Shown here piece by piece: positions 17,173-26,760 of a DNA stretch of 64,000 nucleotides. The stretch is from Planctomycetota bacterium (GTDB lineage: Bacteria > Planctomycetota > PUPC01 > DSUN01), in contig DAOOIT010000032.1 in NCBI GenBank assembly GCA_035384565.1, forward strand, positions 1 to 64,000, read 5' to 3'. The position numbers and the translations under genes were made by a program. The notes under the pieces were generated by a model. That model was not told the DNA's origin. It did no database searches and saw only the letters and a program-made list of their open reading frames with translations. Position 1 is the first letter of the stretch, and each line of letters begins with the position of its first letter.

Positions 17173-20100
17173 TTACTCGGTCAATGTCAGCGTTCGCTGG
17201 CGGTACAACTCCATCGTGTGATGGGGCAGCGCGCGCCAGATGAGGAACTGGCGGCGCAGGTCGTCGAGCAGCACCTTGTTCAGGCGGCGCCAGTCCTTCG
17301 GCTGGCCCGACTTGCGCGTGATGCGGATCGCCACGAGGTCAATGCCGGGGATCTCGCTGGGCGCGCTGCGTAGCTCGAACGCCTGCGTCACGCCCAGATC
17401 GAAGGGCGCGAGAGCCAGGTCGGCGTCCAGGCCGAGTTGCCGGCCCTCGCCGCGCACGAGCCGCGCGTTCCGGGCCATGAACCGCCCGAGGCCCGTGTCG
17501 CCGAAGTTGTCGAAGTGCTCCTTGAGGAAGCTCACGACCCCCGTGATATCGTACTCGGAGACGGTGAAGGGGAACTCGAGGTCCAGCACGTCGCCCTTCG
17601 GCGCCGGCACCCGCCAGGTGCGCAGGATGCCGGGATTCGCGCTGCGCGAGGCTTTGACGGCGGGGTAGATGGCCGACACAAGCACCGTGCCCATCACGAT
17701 GAGGATCGTGGCGATGGCGTTGGCCGACGAGTAGTTCATCTCGGGCACGCGCACGAGTCCATAGCCCGCGAGCCACGCGAGCACCTTGTTGGCGCCCTGC
17801 GCCAGCAGGTAGCCGGCCATGCCGCCGATGACCGAGTAGACCATCGCCTCGGCGAGAAACAGGCTGGCCACGTGGGGCGGGGCCAGGCCCAGCGAGCTGA
17901 AGGTGTAGATCTCCTTCTCGCGGTCGGCCACCGAGCCCAGCATCGTGCCGAAGATCACCAGCCCGCCCAGCAGAATGGGGAACACGAGGTCGCCCGCCCC
18001 GCTCGCCTCGACGAGCGTGCCCAACACGTGGCGGTAGACGCCCTCGCTGCGGGTCGCGCTCACGGGCAACGGAAGCGTCTTCGCCACCGCCTCGGCCAGG
18101 TCCGTGGCCGAGCGGGTGTCGGGCGTGTAGAGCGTCACCGCGTGCAGAGCGGCTCCCATCAGGTGCGCGTTCGCCGCCGACACGACGGCGACCGAGTCGG
18201 TGGGCAGATAGGCCCAGTTCTGCTCGCCCTGCGCCGCCAGGGACGCCTCGCCGCTGACCGTCTCGCTCAGGGCCGTCTTCATCTCCACGAAGTCCACGGG
18301 CAGGATGCCGTTGCCATCCATGTCCTTCGCCGCGGAAACCTGGCTGGGGTCGAGCAGGGTGCCCACGTGAAGCAGGCGGCCGCCGACGAGCACGGGGTCG
18401 CCCGGCTTCACCCCGAGGCGCTCGGCCACGGCGCGAGTGACCAGCACCACGTCGGCCCAGCGGTCGGCGTTCGCGCCGAAGAGGGCCGCGAGGTCGGGCC
18501 GGTGGGCGAACTCGCGGGCATCGAGGCCCAGCACGCCGCGCAGGGCCAGCGGGCGGGTGCCGTCGGCGCGGGTGATGAGCGGCCCCTGATTCTGCGGGGT
18601 CTTGGGCGAGATCCAGAAGCGGCAGCAGGCCTCGGCGTGGTGGCCCCAGCGGGGGCCGAGCACATCGAGGATGTCGAGGCTCAGCTCGGTCCAGCTCACC
18701 CTGTGCACGAAGGCGCCCGTGTAGCCGGGCGTCGCGCCCACGAAGAGCTTCACGATGCCCGTCTGTGTGCCGAACGAGGCGAAGCACAGGATCGTGAAGG
18801 TGAGCATCACGATGGTGATGGCGGTGAGGGCCGTGCGGAGAGGGCGCCGGCGCATGGTCGAGATGCCCATCGCCATCGCGGCCATCACCGTGCTGAAGCG
18901 CGACACGTCGGCCGCATGCACCGTGCTCGTGAGGCCCTGGAGGATCTTCAGCTCGACCTCGAAGCGCCGCATGATGATCACGATCACCAGCGCCGCCAGC
19001 ACCACGACGGCGAAGCCCAGGAAAATGATCGTCGGCGTCTGCGAGATGGCGAACGCCGGATGCGTGAAGAACAGGACCAGGAAGGTGAGCGTGAAGAAGC
19101 CCGCGAACCAGCCGATCTGGCGATACACATTGACGGCCCCGATCAGCAGCCGCTCGGCGGCGAAGGCGAACGGCACCGAGAGCGCCAGCAGCACGAGCAC
19201 GGCGCGCACGAGGTCGTTGAGCGTGTCGCGCGTGAGCAGGTAGACGGGCTGCTCGGCGAGGAGGGCCGAGGCGGCTACGGCCTCGGCTTCGGCCACGCCG
19301 GGCGTCTTCGCGGCCTCGAGCAGGAGATCCTCGGCCTCGCCGTGGAGCTGCTCGACGGAGCTGTTGACGATGCCGCGCGAGCGGAGCACCTGCAGGCGGG
19401 CCTCGTTGAGCCGCCAGAGATCGCCCGCCGACAGCCGCGCCGTGCTCGGCAGCGCCCAGGGCGGCTCGGTGGAGAGGCCGACGCCCTCGGCCTCCTCCGG
19501 GCTTCCCGCTCTGCTCACTGCCGGATGCCCGCCGCCCCCTGCCGGCTGCCCGCTGCCGTCCGCCGGCGGGCCCCCACCGCTGCCGAGGGCCACCAGCGCC
19601 CGCAGCCCGAAGAGCTTCAGCCTGTCCTCCTTGGTCTCGCAGTACCAGTAGGCCACCCCGTCGAGGGTCTGGGCGAACGAACGATCGTCGTCGAGTGGGC
19701 TGTTGCCGCGCGCGCGGAGCACCTGGATCGGGTTCGGCTGGAGCTGCGGCGGCAGCACCGCGGCCCCGCCGCGGCAGGGGAACATGTTCAGGCGGGTGGC
19801 CACGCCGCCTGCCGAGGCCGCGTCGGAAGCGGCGCTCACCTGGCCCACGCCGTCGAAGCCGGCAGCGAAGCCGGCGAGGTTCCAGGTGTCCTTGCGCACA
19901 GGGCCAAGGCCGTATGAGCCATTCTGGTTAGTGAGCAGGACCAGGAAGTCGTCGAAGGCATAGGGCTTCCGCGGCTGCCAGGCGAGATCGGTCCAGGGGG
20001 CGATGCCGCGTTTCGCGTGGTGGAGTTGCACGACGACATGAGCCATCTGGCGGTCCGGCATGGGGCTGCCGGGCAGGCGGCCCATGACCATCGGGCCGCG

Positions 20101-21966
20101 GGGATGGAAGTCCGACGGGAACTCGGGGAACGAGTAGAAGGCGTCGGCGACCACGGCGCGCCGCAGCGAGAGGCCCGGGTGGCTGGCCACGGCGGCCAGG
20201 AGAGAGCAGACCTCGGCGGCCTGGGCTTCGAGGCGCGGCAGGTCGAGCGCGGCCAGGGTGTCGTCTGGGGTGCCCTCGCGGGGCAGGCTCTCCTGAGCCG
20301 TGGCCAGCGCCACGTTGTAGATGCCCAGGCGCCCCGCCACCTCGCCGCTGTGGATGAGAAACGGCGCGGCCCAGAGCAGCCGGGGCGGGTCGAGGGTGCC
20401 GTCGGCCGAGGCGCGCTCGAAGTGGGCCGGCCGCGCGGGCGAGCCGTCGAGCGCCTCGGCCGCCCGCAGAAAGGTCGTCTGAATCTTGCCGTAGAGGCCA
20501 GGGTCATCGCCGGGGATGTGCATGGCAGAGTCGCCGCCGATGACCAGGCCCCATCGCGGCGAGGCGTCGCCGAGGAGGAGCGACACGTGCAGGCCCACCC
20601 ACAACGCGCCAACCAGCTTGTAGAGCCGCTGATCGGCGGCGAGAGCGCGGCGCTCGGCCCTCAACTCGGCGGCCCGCCGTTCGACTTCCTCGCGCAGTTC
20701 GGAGACGGCGGCGGCGAGAATCCCCTGCGCCTCGCGGGGGTCGCTCCCTCGGGAAAGCACACGCAGCAGCACGTTCCAGCGATCCTTCGCGGCCTCGTGG
20801 TCGGCGATGCGGCGTTCGAGGGCCTCGCGTTCGGGCGCCTCCGCCGGCAAGGCGGCGAGGGTCTTGCGCAGATCGTAGAGGGCCTGGCGCAGCTCGAACG
20901 AGTGGGCGGCCGCGTTGCGCTTGAGACGCAGCACCAGTTCGCGGCGGACGGGGGATTCGGCAGCGACCGGGTCGGGCCGAGCCAGTTGGGCGCGCAGGTC
21001 GAAGAGAAATCGCTCCTCGGCCTCCAACGACTTCGCGCGGCTCTCGAGGGTGATGGTGGGGTCGTTCGCCTGGTCGAGGAGGCGATAGAGCGCGGCGGCG
21101 CCGGCGTGGCCGCGGGCCTGGTTGTCGAGGAAGGCCAGCAGCACGTGGCGGCGGGGGCGGTTGGATTTCAGGTGCTCGGCGAGGCGGAGAAGCGCGGCGC
21201 AGTTGGCCGCGCCGCGCGCGCCCGGCGACAGGCGCGGCACCTCGCCGAACGTGTCGAGGGAGCAGGCCACGATCACCAACTCCTCGGCGTCCTGGCCGAA
21301 GTGCGCGTCGGTGCCGCGCAGGAAGGCGAGCACGTTCCGCCCCACGGCGCTCCGCCACGGAGTCCGGCCGCGGATTCGCACGGCCGCGCCGTCGGGGAGG
21401 TCGGAGCGTGGCCCCGCATAATAGAAGCGCGGAAGATTGGCGTTGGCCATCGTGTAGTGGCACTGCCAGGCCTCGGCGCGGCCGTTGGGCACGAAGACCA
21501 CGGCTCGTGCGCCCAGCCGGAATGCCCGCAGCCAGGCGCCCCCGCTGTTGTAGTCCACCACCACGATCCTGCCCTCGGGCGAGCGCTCGCCGAAGTCGTT
21601 CGGGCCGCCCGCGCCGACGTGCAAAATCCGCCCCGTAATCCCCTCGGGCGGGGTGGCGGGCGGCACGATGCCGTTGGGCCTCATCGCAAACAGCGGCCGG
21701 AGAGTCGGCGTGGGCGCGTCCGCCTGAACCTCGATCGAGCACTCGTCCTCGGTCTGAAGGCTGGCGAACTCCTGGACCACGACCTCGGCCCCGAGGGCCT
21801 CGAGGCGTTTCACCAGGTAGTCTGCCGCGGCCTGGTACTCCGCCGTGCCGCTCAGGCGATGCGGCGCGGCCGTGAGCGCGGCACAATCGGCTTGAAACGT
21901 GTCTTCTCCCGCCCGGCTCGTGGCGGCCAGAAGGAGGAACAGGAGTTGGCCGAAGCGTCGCATCAT
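17173..21966 (-). CDS. FtsX-type ABC permease with N-terminal PA / degenerate M28 peptidase domains
   Basis: The start ATG (21966) shares its A with the TGA of the preceding ATPase gene (TGATG), a coupled arrangement. A signal peptide (residues 1-19) is followed by an M28 aminopeptidase-like region with an inserted PA-like domain (about 110-200: GRIVVVDYNSGGAWLRAFRLGARAVVFV). The metal ligands of M28 are lost: the H-x-D strand reads CSLD, the bridging Asp loop reads GARGAANC, and the catalytic Glu-Glu reads NQ in FLDNQARG, so this looks like a pseudo-peptidase. A coiled-coil-like region follows (about 330-500), then extracytoplasmic sequence. From about residue 930 come MacB/FtsX-type membrane segments (VRAVLVLLALSVPFAF, FAGFFTLTFLVLF, RTALTAITIVMLTF) and the terminal three-helix FtsX unit (GGLVIFGTMLGSVADREKEI). 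Length is about 1597 residues. It probably works with the ATPase encoded immediately upstream, moving or sensing an envelope substrate. Confidence 0.82.
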   Translation of the reverse strand: MMRRFGQLLFLLLAATSRAGEDTFQADCAALTAAPHRLSGTAEYQAAADYLVKRLEALGAEVVVQEFASLQTEDECSIEVQADAPTPTLRPLFAMRPNGIVPPATPPEGITGRILHVGAGGPNDFGERSPEGRIVVVDYNSGGAWLRAFRLGARAVVFVPNGRAEAWQCHYTMANANLPRFYYAGPRSDLPDGAAVRIRGRTPWRSAVGRNVLAFLRGTDAHFGQDAEELVIVACSLDTFGEVPRLSPGARGAANCAALLRLAEHLKSNRPRRHVLLAFLDNQARGHAGAAALYRLLDQANDPTITLESRAKSLEAEERFLFDLRAQLARPDPVAAESPVRRELVLRLKRNAAAHSFELRQALYDLRKTLAALPAEAPEREALERRIADHEAAKDRWNVLLRVLSRGSDPREAQGILAAAVSELREEVERRAAELRAERRALAADQRLYKLVGALWVGLHVSLLLGDASPRWGLVIGGDSAMHIPGDDPGLYGKIQTTFLRAAEALDGSPARPAHFERASADGTLDPPRLLWAAPFLIHSGEVAGRLGIYNVALATAQESLPREGTPDDTLAALDLPRLEAQAAEVCSLLAAVASHPGLSLRRAVVADAFYSFPEFPSDFHPRGPMVMGRLPGSPMPDRQMAHVVVQLHHAKRGIAPWTDLAWQPRKPYAFDDFLVLLTNQNGSYGLGPVRKDTWNLAGFAAGFDGVGQVSAASDAASAGGVATRLNMFPCRGGAAVLPPQLQPNPIQVLRARGNSPLDDDRSFAQTLDGVAYWYCETKEDRLKLFGLRALVALGSGGGPPADGSGQPAGGGGHPAVSRAGSPEEAEGVGLSTEPPWALPSTARLSAGDLWRLNEARLQVLRSRGIVNSSVEQLHGEAEDLLLEAAKTPGVAEAEAVAASALLAEQPVYLLTRDTLNDLVRAVLVLLALSVPFAFAAERLLIGAVNVYRQIGWFAGFFTLTFLVLFFTHPAFAISQTPTIIFLGFAVVVLAALVIVIIMRRFEVELKILQGLTSTVHAADVSRFSTVMAAMAMGISTMRRRPLRTALTAITIVMLTFTILCFASFGTQTGIVKLFVGATPGYTGAFVHRVSWTELSLDILDVLGPRWGHHAEACCRFWISPKTPQNQGPLITRADGTRPLALRGVLGLDAREFAHRPDLAALFGANADRWADVVLVTRAVAERLGVKPGDPVLVGGRLLHVGTLLDPSQVSAAKDMDGNGILPVDFVEMKTALSETVSGEASLAAQGEQNWAYLPTDSVAVVSAANAHLMGAALHAVTLYTPDTRSATDLAEAVAKTLPLPVSATRSEGVYRHVLGTLVEASGAGDLVFPILLGGLVIFGTMLGSVADREKEIYTFSSLGLAPPHVASLFLAEAMVYSVIGGMAGYLLAQGANKVLAWLAGYGLVRVPEMNYSSANAIATILIVMGTVLVSAIYPAVKASRSANPGILRTWRVPAPKGDVLDLEFPFTVSEYDITGVVSFLKEHFDNFGDTGLGRFMARNARLVRGEGRQLGLDADLALAPFDLGVTQAFELRSAPSEIPGIDLVAIRITRKSGQPKDWRRLNKVLLDDLRRQFLIWRALPHHTMELYRQRTLTLTE

Positions 21967-22691
21967 CACTCGTGCTCGCCGGCGATGGAGCCGACCTCGA
22001 CGTGGACCTCGTCGCGTCGGGCGATGCGCTCGATGCGGCCATCGCGGATCCACATCAGGCGGTCGCAGATATCCATCATGCGGTGGTCGTGGGTCGCGCA
22101 GATGATCGTCACGCCGCGCTCCTCGTTGAGGCGGCGCAGGATGTCGAGGATTTCGCGGCCGGTGCGCAGGTCGAGGTTGGCCGTCGGCTCGTCGCACAGC
22201 AGCACGCTGGGCCGGTTGGCCATCGAGCGGGCAATGGCCACGCGCTGCTGCTGGCCGCCCGACATCTCGATGGGGCGGTGGAACCAGCGGTCGCCCAGGC
22301 CCACCAGATTCAGCAGCTCGATGCCGCGCCGCCGCGCCTCGTCGGGCGGCACACCGCCGAAGGCCATCGGGGTGGTGACGTTCTCCAGCGCGGTCATGTA
22401 CTGAATCAGGTTGTATTCCTGGAAGATGTAGCCGATCTTGCGGCAGCGCAGGAACGCCAGCTCGATGGCCGTGAGCTGCGCCACGTCCACCTCGTCAATG
22501 AACACGCGGCCGCTCGTCGGGCTGTCGAGGCCCCCGATCATGTTGAAGAACGTGGACTTGCCGGAGCCCGACGGCCCCATGACCGAGATGAATTCGCCCG
22601 TGTAGATCGCCACGTCCACGCCGCGCAGCGCCTCCGTGAGCACGTTCTTGATGACGTAGTGCTTCTGGAGGCCAATGGTGCGGATGATCAC
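21966..22691 (-). CDS. ABC transporter ATP-binding protein, MacB/LolD type
   Basis: The 241-residue ATPase has Walker A GPSGSGKST, Q-loop IFQEYNL, signature MSGGQQQR, Walker B VLLCDEPTANLD and switch His in CATHDH. The open frame begins at 22808, but its first 39 codons read through a simple repeat. The GTG at 22691 (VIIRTIGLQKHY) gives the usual length; a TTG at 22703 is an alternative. Its stop overlaps the start of the large M28-FtsX permease gene, so the two are very likely one transporter. Another permease gene (22826-24244) lies upstream. Confidence 0.9.
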   Translation of the reverse strand: MIIRTIGLQKHYVIKNVLTEALRGVDVAIYTGEFISVMGPSGSGKSTFFNMIGGLDSPTSGRVFIDEVDVAQLTAIELAFLRCRKIGYIFQEYNLIQYMTALENVTTPMAFGGVPPDEARRRGIELLNLVGLGDRWFHRPIEMSGGQQQRVAIARSMANRPSVLLCDEPTANLDLRTGREILDILRRLNEERGVTIICATHDHRMMDICDRLMWIRDGRIERIARRDEVHVEVGSIAGEHE

Positions 22692-22743
22692 GCGGCGAGA
22701 GGAGACTTCCAAGGTGTCACACACCTTCCACGCGGGGATGGAT

Positions 22744-22814
22744 GGATGATTGGACGAAAGGACAAATGGCCGACGAGGGGATTGCCAGGCATTCATCCAC
22801 CCATCCAATCATCC
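22744..22814. repeat. inverted repeat of ATCC-type short motifs (copy 1)
   Basis: GGATGATTGGA (22744-22754) pairs with TCCAATCATCC (22804-22814). The right side carries CAGGCATTCATCCA followed by CCCATCCAATCATCC, shared with the element at 26318-26380. It fills the gap between the permease and ATPase genes. Confidence 0.8.
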
Positions 22815-22825
22815 ACCCATCCTCC

Positions 22826-24244
22826 TCACTGGATTCTCATGGCTTCCATCGGCGCCAGCCGAGCCGCCTTGAGTGAGGGGTAAACCGCTGCCACCGCGGC
22901 GAGGACGACCCCCAGGATGGCGGACACGGCGACCGTCACCGCCATCTGCCCGATCGGGAACGATGCCGTGACGAGCGACCCGAAGGGCACCACCATCCGG
23001 GCAAAGCCCAGCCACGCGCCAAGCACAGCCCCCAAGAGGCCACCCACGAGGCCCAGGAAGGCCGCCTCGAGGACGAACATGAGCATGATGAAGCCATCCA
23101 GCGCCCCAAGGCACTTCAGCGTGGCAATCTCGCGGAACCGCTCCGTCACCGACATGAGCATCGAGTTCGAGATGCCCACCACGCACACAAGCATCGAGGC
23201 CAGCACCAGCCAGTCCATCCGCTCGCCGCTGCCGGTGAGGCCGCCGGACGTCACGGTCATGCGCTCGGCCCGCGCAAGCGAGTGCAGTTCCTCTTCGGCC
23301 CGGGCCAGCTCGACCAGGCGGTCGGCAGTGAGATTCGCCGCGTCCCCACCCGTCTCCTTCTGGCGCGCAAGGTACCACAAGGCGCCCCTCGGGTCACTGA
23401 GCAGCCGCCAGAGGGTGCGCACGTTCACATCGTTGGGCAGGAGGTCCAGGTAGCCTGCCACCGCCTGCCGCATCTCGGGCATTCCGACCGACTTCTCGAC
23501 GAGCCGCGCGTCGTGTGTACGGCGGGCCTGCTCGGCGACGCGCCGAGCCGTGTCGGGGTCGAGGTCGAAGCCCGCCGCGCGGATCGCGTCGCCCAGTGCT
23601 CCATCGGCATCGGCGAGGGCCTCGATGAGCGTGCGGCCATCGAGGCGCGCCGCTACGGCGGCGATGCCCTCCGCCCGCTTCTTGCGGAGCGCCAGGAGGT
23701 GCGACTTCAGTTCCGGCCACGCGTGCAGCAGGCCCTCAAACTGCTCGAATGTCGAGGGCAAGCGCACCGAGCGCAAGGTGCCCAGCGCCGAGCGGAAGCG
23801 ATCAAGCGCCGCCGGCTCCTGGAGGGCGTCGAGGGCCTCGGGGCCGATGGCATCGTGCAGCAGCGCGCGCCGGCGGGGGTAGTCGAGGCCATCGAAGAAA
23901 CGAAGGTACTCCATGGCTCGGCGCGCAGCATCGCGCAGGGCCGGCTCGCCCGTCGCGTCCTGAGAGACCTCGGACAGGAGTTCCTCCACCGTGCCCGGGT
24001 TGGTGAGCCGGGCGACCCACGTGGCCGCGAGGCGCAGCTCAGCGATCCGGCCCAGGGCGCGGCGGGCGATGGCGCGGCGGATCAGGCTCTCGCTCAGGAT
24101 GTTCATCAGGAACGCCACGGCGACGGCCACCACGCCCACCGTGACCGCCGAACGGAAAAGGCGATAGCGTACCCCGTTCGCCGTGATCTGCACCGTGCGG
24201 CGGAGTCCGAGGATGGGCTGATCGCGAATCTCGATGGCTTTCAC
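22826..24244 (-). CDS. ABC transporter permease, FtsX/MacB type
   Basis: The 472-residue protein starts at a GTG (24244) that overlaps the TGA of the OPT-like gene (GTGA), so translation is probably coupled. The open frame continues upstream but only as an antisense-like shadow. One N-terminal membrane helix (SAVTVGVVAVAVAFLMNIL) is followed by a periplasmic domain of about 260 residues rich in helices, then three C-terminal helices typical of FtsX: LASMLVCVVGISNSMLMSV, FVLEAAFLGLVGGLLGAVLG and VTVAVSAILGVVLAAVAAVY, with TERFREIATLKCLGA as the coupling region. It probably pairs with one of the two ATPases of the locus. Confidence 0.88.
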   Translation of the reverse strand: MKAIEIRDQPILGLRRTVQITANGVRYRLFRSAVTVGVVAVAVAFLMNILSESLIRRAIARRALGRIAELRLAATWVARLTNPGTVEELLSEVSQDATGEPALRDAARRAMEYLRFFDGLDYPRRRALLHDAIGPEALDALQEPAALDRFRSALGTLRSVRLPSTFEQFEGLLHAWPELKSHLLALRKKRAEGIAAVAARLDGRTLIEALADADGALGDAIRAAGFDLDPDTARRVAEQARRTHDARLVEKSVGMPEMRQAVAGYLDLLPNDVNVRTLWRLLSDPRGALWYLARQKETGGDAANLTADRLVELARAEEELHSLARAERMTVTSGGLTGSGERMDWLVLASMLVCVVGISNSMLMSVTERFREIATLKCLGALDGFIMLMFVLEAAFLGLVGGLLGAVLGAWLGFARMVVPFGSLVTASFPIGQMAVTVAVSAILGVVLAAVAAVYPSLKAARLAPMEAMRIQ

Positions 24245-26274
24245 GACGGGAACACCATGAACCGCTTGGGGGGTTCGCCCCACACAAGGTACGAGATGGC
24301 CCCGATGATCATCGGCAGCAGGCCGCCCAGCATGTCGCCGGCGATGACCCCGATCATCAGCGGCTTGAGCCGCTGGTAGGCCGACGCGCCGCCGTACTTC
24401 GTCGCCGCCACCTTGATCAGGCAGCCAAGCAGGAACGAGAAGGCAAAGCACCGGCTCTGCCACGTGGCCAGGACGAGAAACATGATCGGGTGAAGCGGCC
24501 AGCGCGGGAAGCGCAGCCGCGCGGCGGCGAACGACAGCGTGAGCCCCAGCGCGATGCAGAAGGCCAGCACGCACGGCCCGTTGGGCGTCAGCTCGCGGAA
24601 CCACGCCCAGCCCGAGAGCTTGCCGGCCTCCCCCAAATTGCCCTGGGCCTTCAGCTTCTCCATCGCGCTCACCGTGGCGTCGAAGGCCATTCTCGGCACA
24701 TTGGCGGTCCAGCCGTCCGACGCCCGTCCCGAGCCCTGATCGTAGCTCCAGTACAGCGTCGCGGGCACAGCCACGGCGAACCCGAGCAGAAGCGCCGCCA
24801 CGCTCCAGACGGCCACCTTGCCCAGCTTCGCGCGGTTGGAGTCCACCAGCTTGAACGCCTGCACCATGAACGGCATCACGGCCTCGCGCGGGTCAATCAG
24901 GAGGAGCGAGGTGACCATGAACATGATGAGCATGGCCCTCGGCCCGAGCGCCTTGGCCCCGAGGAAGCCCCAGAGGATCACACACGGGAAGTGGTAGGAG
25001 TGAATGTAGAAGACCCCTGTCTCGGCCACCACGCGGCTGATGACGGTGAAGATGATGGCGGAGCCGGCCGTGTAGAGGATGGCCAGGTACCAGTCGAGCC
25101 CCACCAGGAAGAGCTGAAGCGCGAAGAGCGCCGCGCAGACCAGGAAGACCCGGGCGGCCCACACGGCTTCGCGCTCGACCTCCTCGCTCGAGCGCAGGAA
25201 CAGGCCGCGGCGGAAGACGTTCAGGTAGTAGTGGCGGCCCGTGTACAGCAGCACGAGGAACATGCCGAAGTAGGCCCCTCCGAAGAGAAACGTCTCCATC
25301 TTCAGCGAAACGAATCCTCCTCCACCCAGCGTGATGCCGTAGCCGGCCAGCGTGCCCGCCACCCAGGCGTACACGTAGCCCGCGATCCCCAGCGAGAACG
25401 ACACATCGGTGGAGAGGAAGAACGCGAAGGCGATCACCGTGTAGTAGAGGGTGGGGTTCATCAGCAGGTAGTCCCAGCCGCGCTGGAGGGCCGTGCCCTC
25501 GCTGAGCGAACGGAAGTCGAACGTGCGTTCGATGCGGATCAGGTACCGGGGCCACCATTCGACCGCATAGTTGTTCAAGTGGATCGCCAGCACCACGAGG
25601 CCGCCGATCCAGAACAGGCGGTTGCCGAAGACCCAGCCGCGCGCCTGGCCCTCCTGCGGCAGAAGGGCGTTGGCGAATGCGATGATGGGATAGGGCATCT
25701 GCTCGTGGCTCGACCATTGGCGGTGCACGACGAGCGCCAGGGCGATCATCGCGATCGAGAACGCCGCCAGCAGCGGCAGCCAGAAGGCCAGCGTGCGCGC
25801 CCAGGCCCCCCACGGGATGCGCGAGAAGGCCATGTGCTGCGTGCCGCTGCCCAGGCCCTGCACGAAGCCGTTCAGCGCCGTGCTCTCGTCCTGCGACACG
25901 TCGGCCAGCATCTGTTTCGGCACGAGGTCCATCACGCCGGCCTCCTTCCAGCCCGGCGTCGTGCGCGCGTACTTGTGCGGCAGCATCAGGAAGGTGCCGA
26001 AGTAATGCATCAGCCCGCGGCCGGGCACGTAGCAGGCGGCGAGCGTGAGGGCGATGATCACGGCGAGGTCGCGGTTCGTCAACGCCAGCCGCTTCGAGGC
26101 CCTCAGCAACAGCGGGTTCACGAAGAGCAGGAAGAGCAACAGGCCGCCGTAGACCGAGATCGGCATATAGTTGCCGACCAGGAAGGTCTGGCGCATGATG
26201 AAGTCGTTGAAGAATGCGCAGCTGCACACGGCCGCGGCGGAGAGTAGGCCGATGAGTATGGCGATGGGCCGCAT
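24241..26274 (-). CDS. OPT-like multi-spanning membrane protein (DUF6785-type), second copy
   Basis: The 677-residue protein has about 14 hydrophobic segments, starting with a signal-like helix (IAILIGLLSAAAVCSC). PRRGL-like family features include VPGRGLMHYFGTFLMLPHKYA and YIHSYHFPCVILWGFLG. It resembles the DUF6785/DUF6784 proteins, distantly OPT-like, that are common in Planctomycetota. It differs clearly from the copy at 15147-17132. Its stop overlaps the GTG of the FtsX permease downstream. Substrate unknown. Confidence 0.75.
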   Translation of the reverse strand: MRPIAILIGLLSAAAVCSCAFFNDFIMRQTFLVGNYMPISVYGGLLLFLLFVNPLLLRASKRLALTNRDLAVIIALTLAACYVPGRGLMHYFGTFLMLPHKYARTTPGWKEAGVMDLVPKQMLADVSQDESTALNGFVQGLGSGTQHMAFSRIPWGAWARTLAFWLPLLAAFSIAMIALALVVHRQWSSHEQMPYPIIAFANALLPQEGQARGWVFGNRLFWIGGLVVLAIHLNNYAVEWWPRYLIRIERTFDFRSLSEGTALQRGWDYLLMNPTLYYTVIAFAFFLSTDVSFSLGIAGYVYAWVAGTLAGYGITLGGGGFVSLKMETFLFGGAYFGMFLVLLYTGRHYYLNVFRRGLFLRSSEEVEREAVWAARVFLVCAALFALQLFLVGLDWYLAILYTAGSAIIFTVISRVVAETGVFYIHSYHFPCVILWGFLGAKALGPRAMLIMFMVTSLLLIDPREAVMPFMVQAFKLVDSNRAKLGKVAVWSVAALLLGFAVAVPATLYWSYDQGSGRASDGWTANVPRMAFDATVSAMEKLKAQGNLGEAGKLSGWAWFRELTPNGPCVLAFCIALGLTLSFAAARLRFPRWPLHPIMFLVLATWQSRCFAFSFLLGCLIKVAATKYGGASAYQRLKPLMIGVIAGDMLGGLLPMIIGAISYLVWGEPPKRFMVFPS

Positions 26275-26317
26275 GGAGTGTCCTCGCCCACTTCACATGG
26301 GTGAACGGAGGCTGGCT

Positions 26318-26380
26318 GGATGATTGGATGGTTGGATGGTTGTCAGGCATTCATCCATTCATCCACCCATCCAATCATCC
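26318..26380. repeat. inverted repeat of ATCC-type short motifs (copy 2)
   Basis: GGATGATTGGATGG (26318-26331) pairs perfectly with CCATCCAATCATCC (26367-26380) across a 35-base loop that contains CAGGCATTCATCCA, the same core as the element at 22744-22814 plus one extra eight-base unit. It lies between the PqqD-family gene and the OPT-like gene. Confidence 0.8.
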
Positions 26381-26397
26381 TGTCACCCATCCACGAC

Positions 26398-26760
26398 TCA
26401 CCCCTCTGTCATTGCCACCGCCAGCGCGCCGCGCTGAACCAGTTGGCTGAGGTAGCCGGTCACAGCCACGCGGGCCTCGTGGAAGCTCAGGCGGTGCTCG
26501 GCGCCAAAGGCATCCACGATCGCCTCCACGGTGCGCTCTCCGTCGCACAGCTCCCACACCTGCGCGCCCAACGAGTCGAGGCGCACGGTGCGGGTCGGCT
26601 GGATCGGCACGACCCACGAGAGCGGGGGCACGTGCCACCGCGGGCGTTGCCGCTTCACCGCGACCGCCAGGCCGCCCGACGCCTCCCGCGCGGCCTCGGC
26701 CGCGGCGTTGCGGGCCGGCCGCGCCGCGAGCATGGCACGCCACGAGTGCCGTTCAGCCAC
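26398..26760 (-). CDS. PqqD-family (RRE-fold) protein
   Basis: The GTG at 26760 is preceded by AAGGGAAG at a good distance and overlaps the end of the upstream gene by eight bases. The 120-residue protein ends in a PqqD-like winged helix domain: RLDSLGAQVWELCDGERTV, then AIVDAFGAEH and VTGYLSQLVQRGAL, which match the conserved Leu-Asn/Asp-x-x-Gly/Ala...W...DG.RTV pattern. PqqD-fold domains bind precursor peptides in PQQ and many RiPP pathways (RiPP recognition elements), but stand-alone members also exist with no known role. Residues 1-55 are basic and Ala-rich, with no known motif. No radical SAM gene or obvious precursor peptide was seen nearby. Confidence 0.82.
   Translation of the reverse strand: MAERHSWRAMLAARPARNAAAEAAREASGGLAVAVKRQRPRWHVPPLSWVVPIQPTRTVRLDSLGAQVWELCDGERTVEAIVDAFGAEHRLSFHEARVAVTGYLSQLVQRGALAVAMTEG

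Noticed and set aside
17437..19917. Plus-strand ORF of 826 codons
   Set aside because: It lies opposite the FtsX permease region and has only repetitive Arg/His/Gly-rich translation.
26398..26760. True PQQ biosynthesis role for the PqqD-family protein
   Set aside because: No pqqA, pqqB, pqqC or pqqE gene lies nearby, so PQQ synthesis is not supported.
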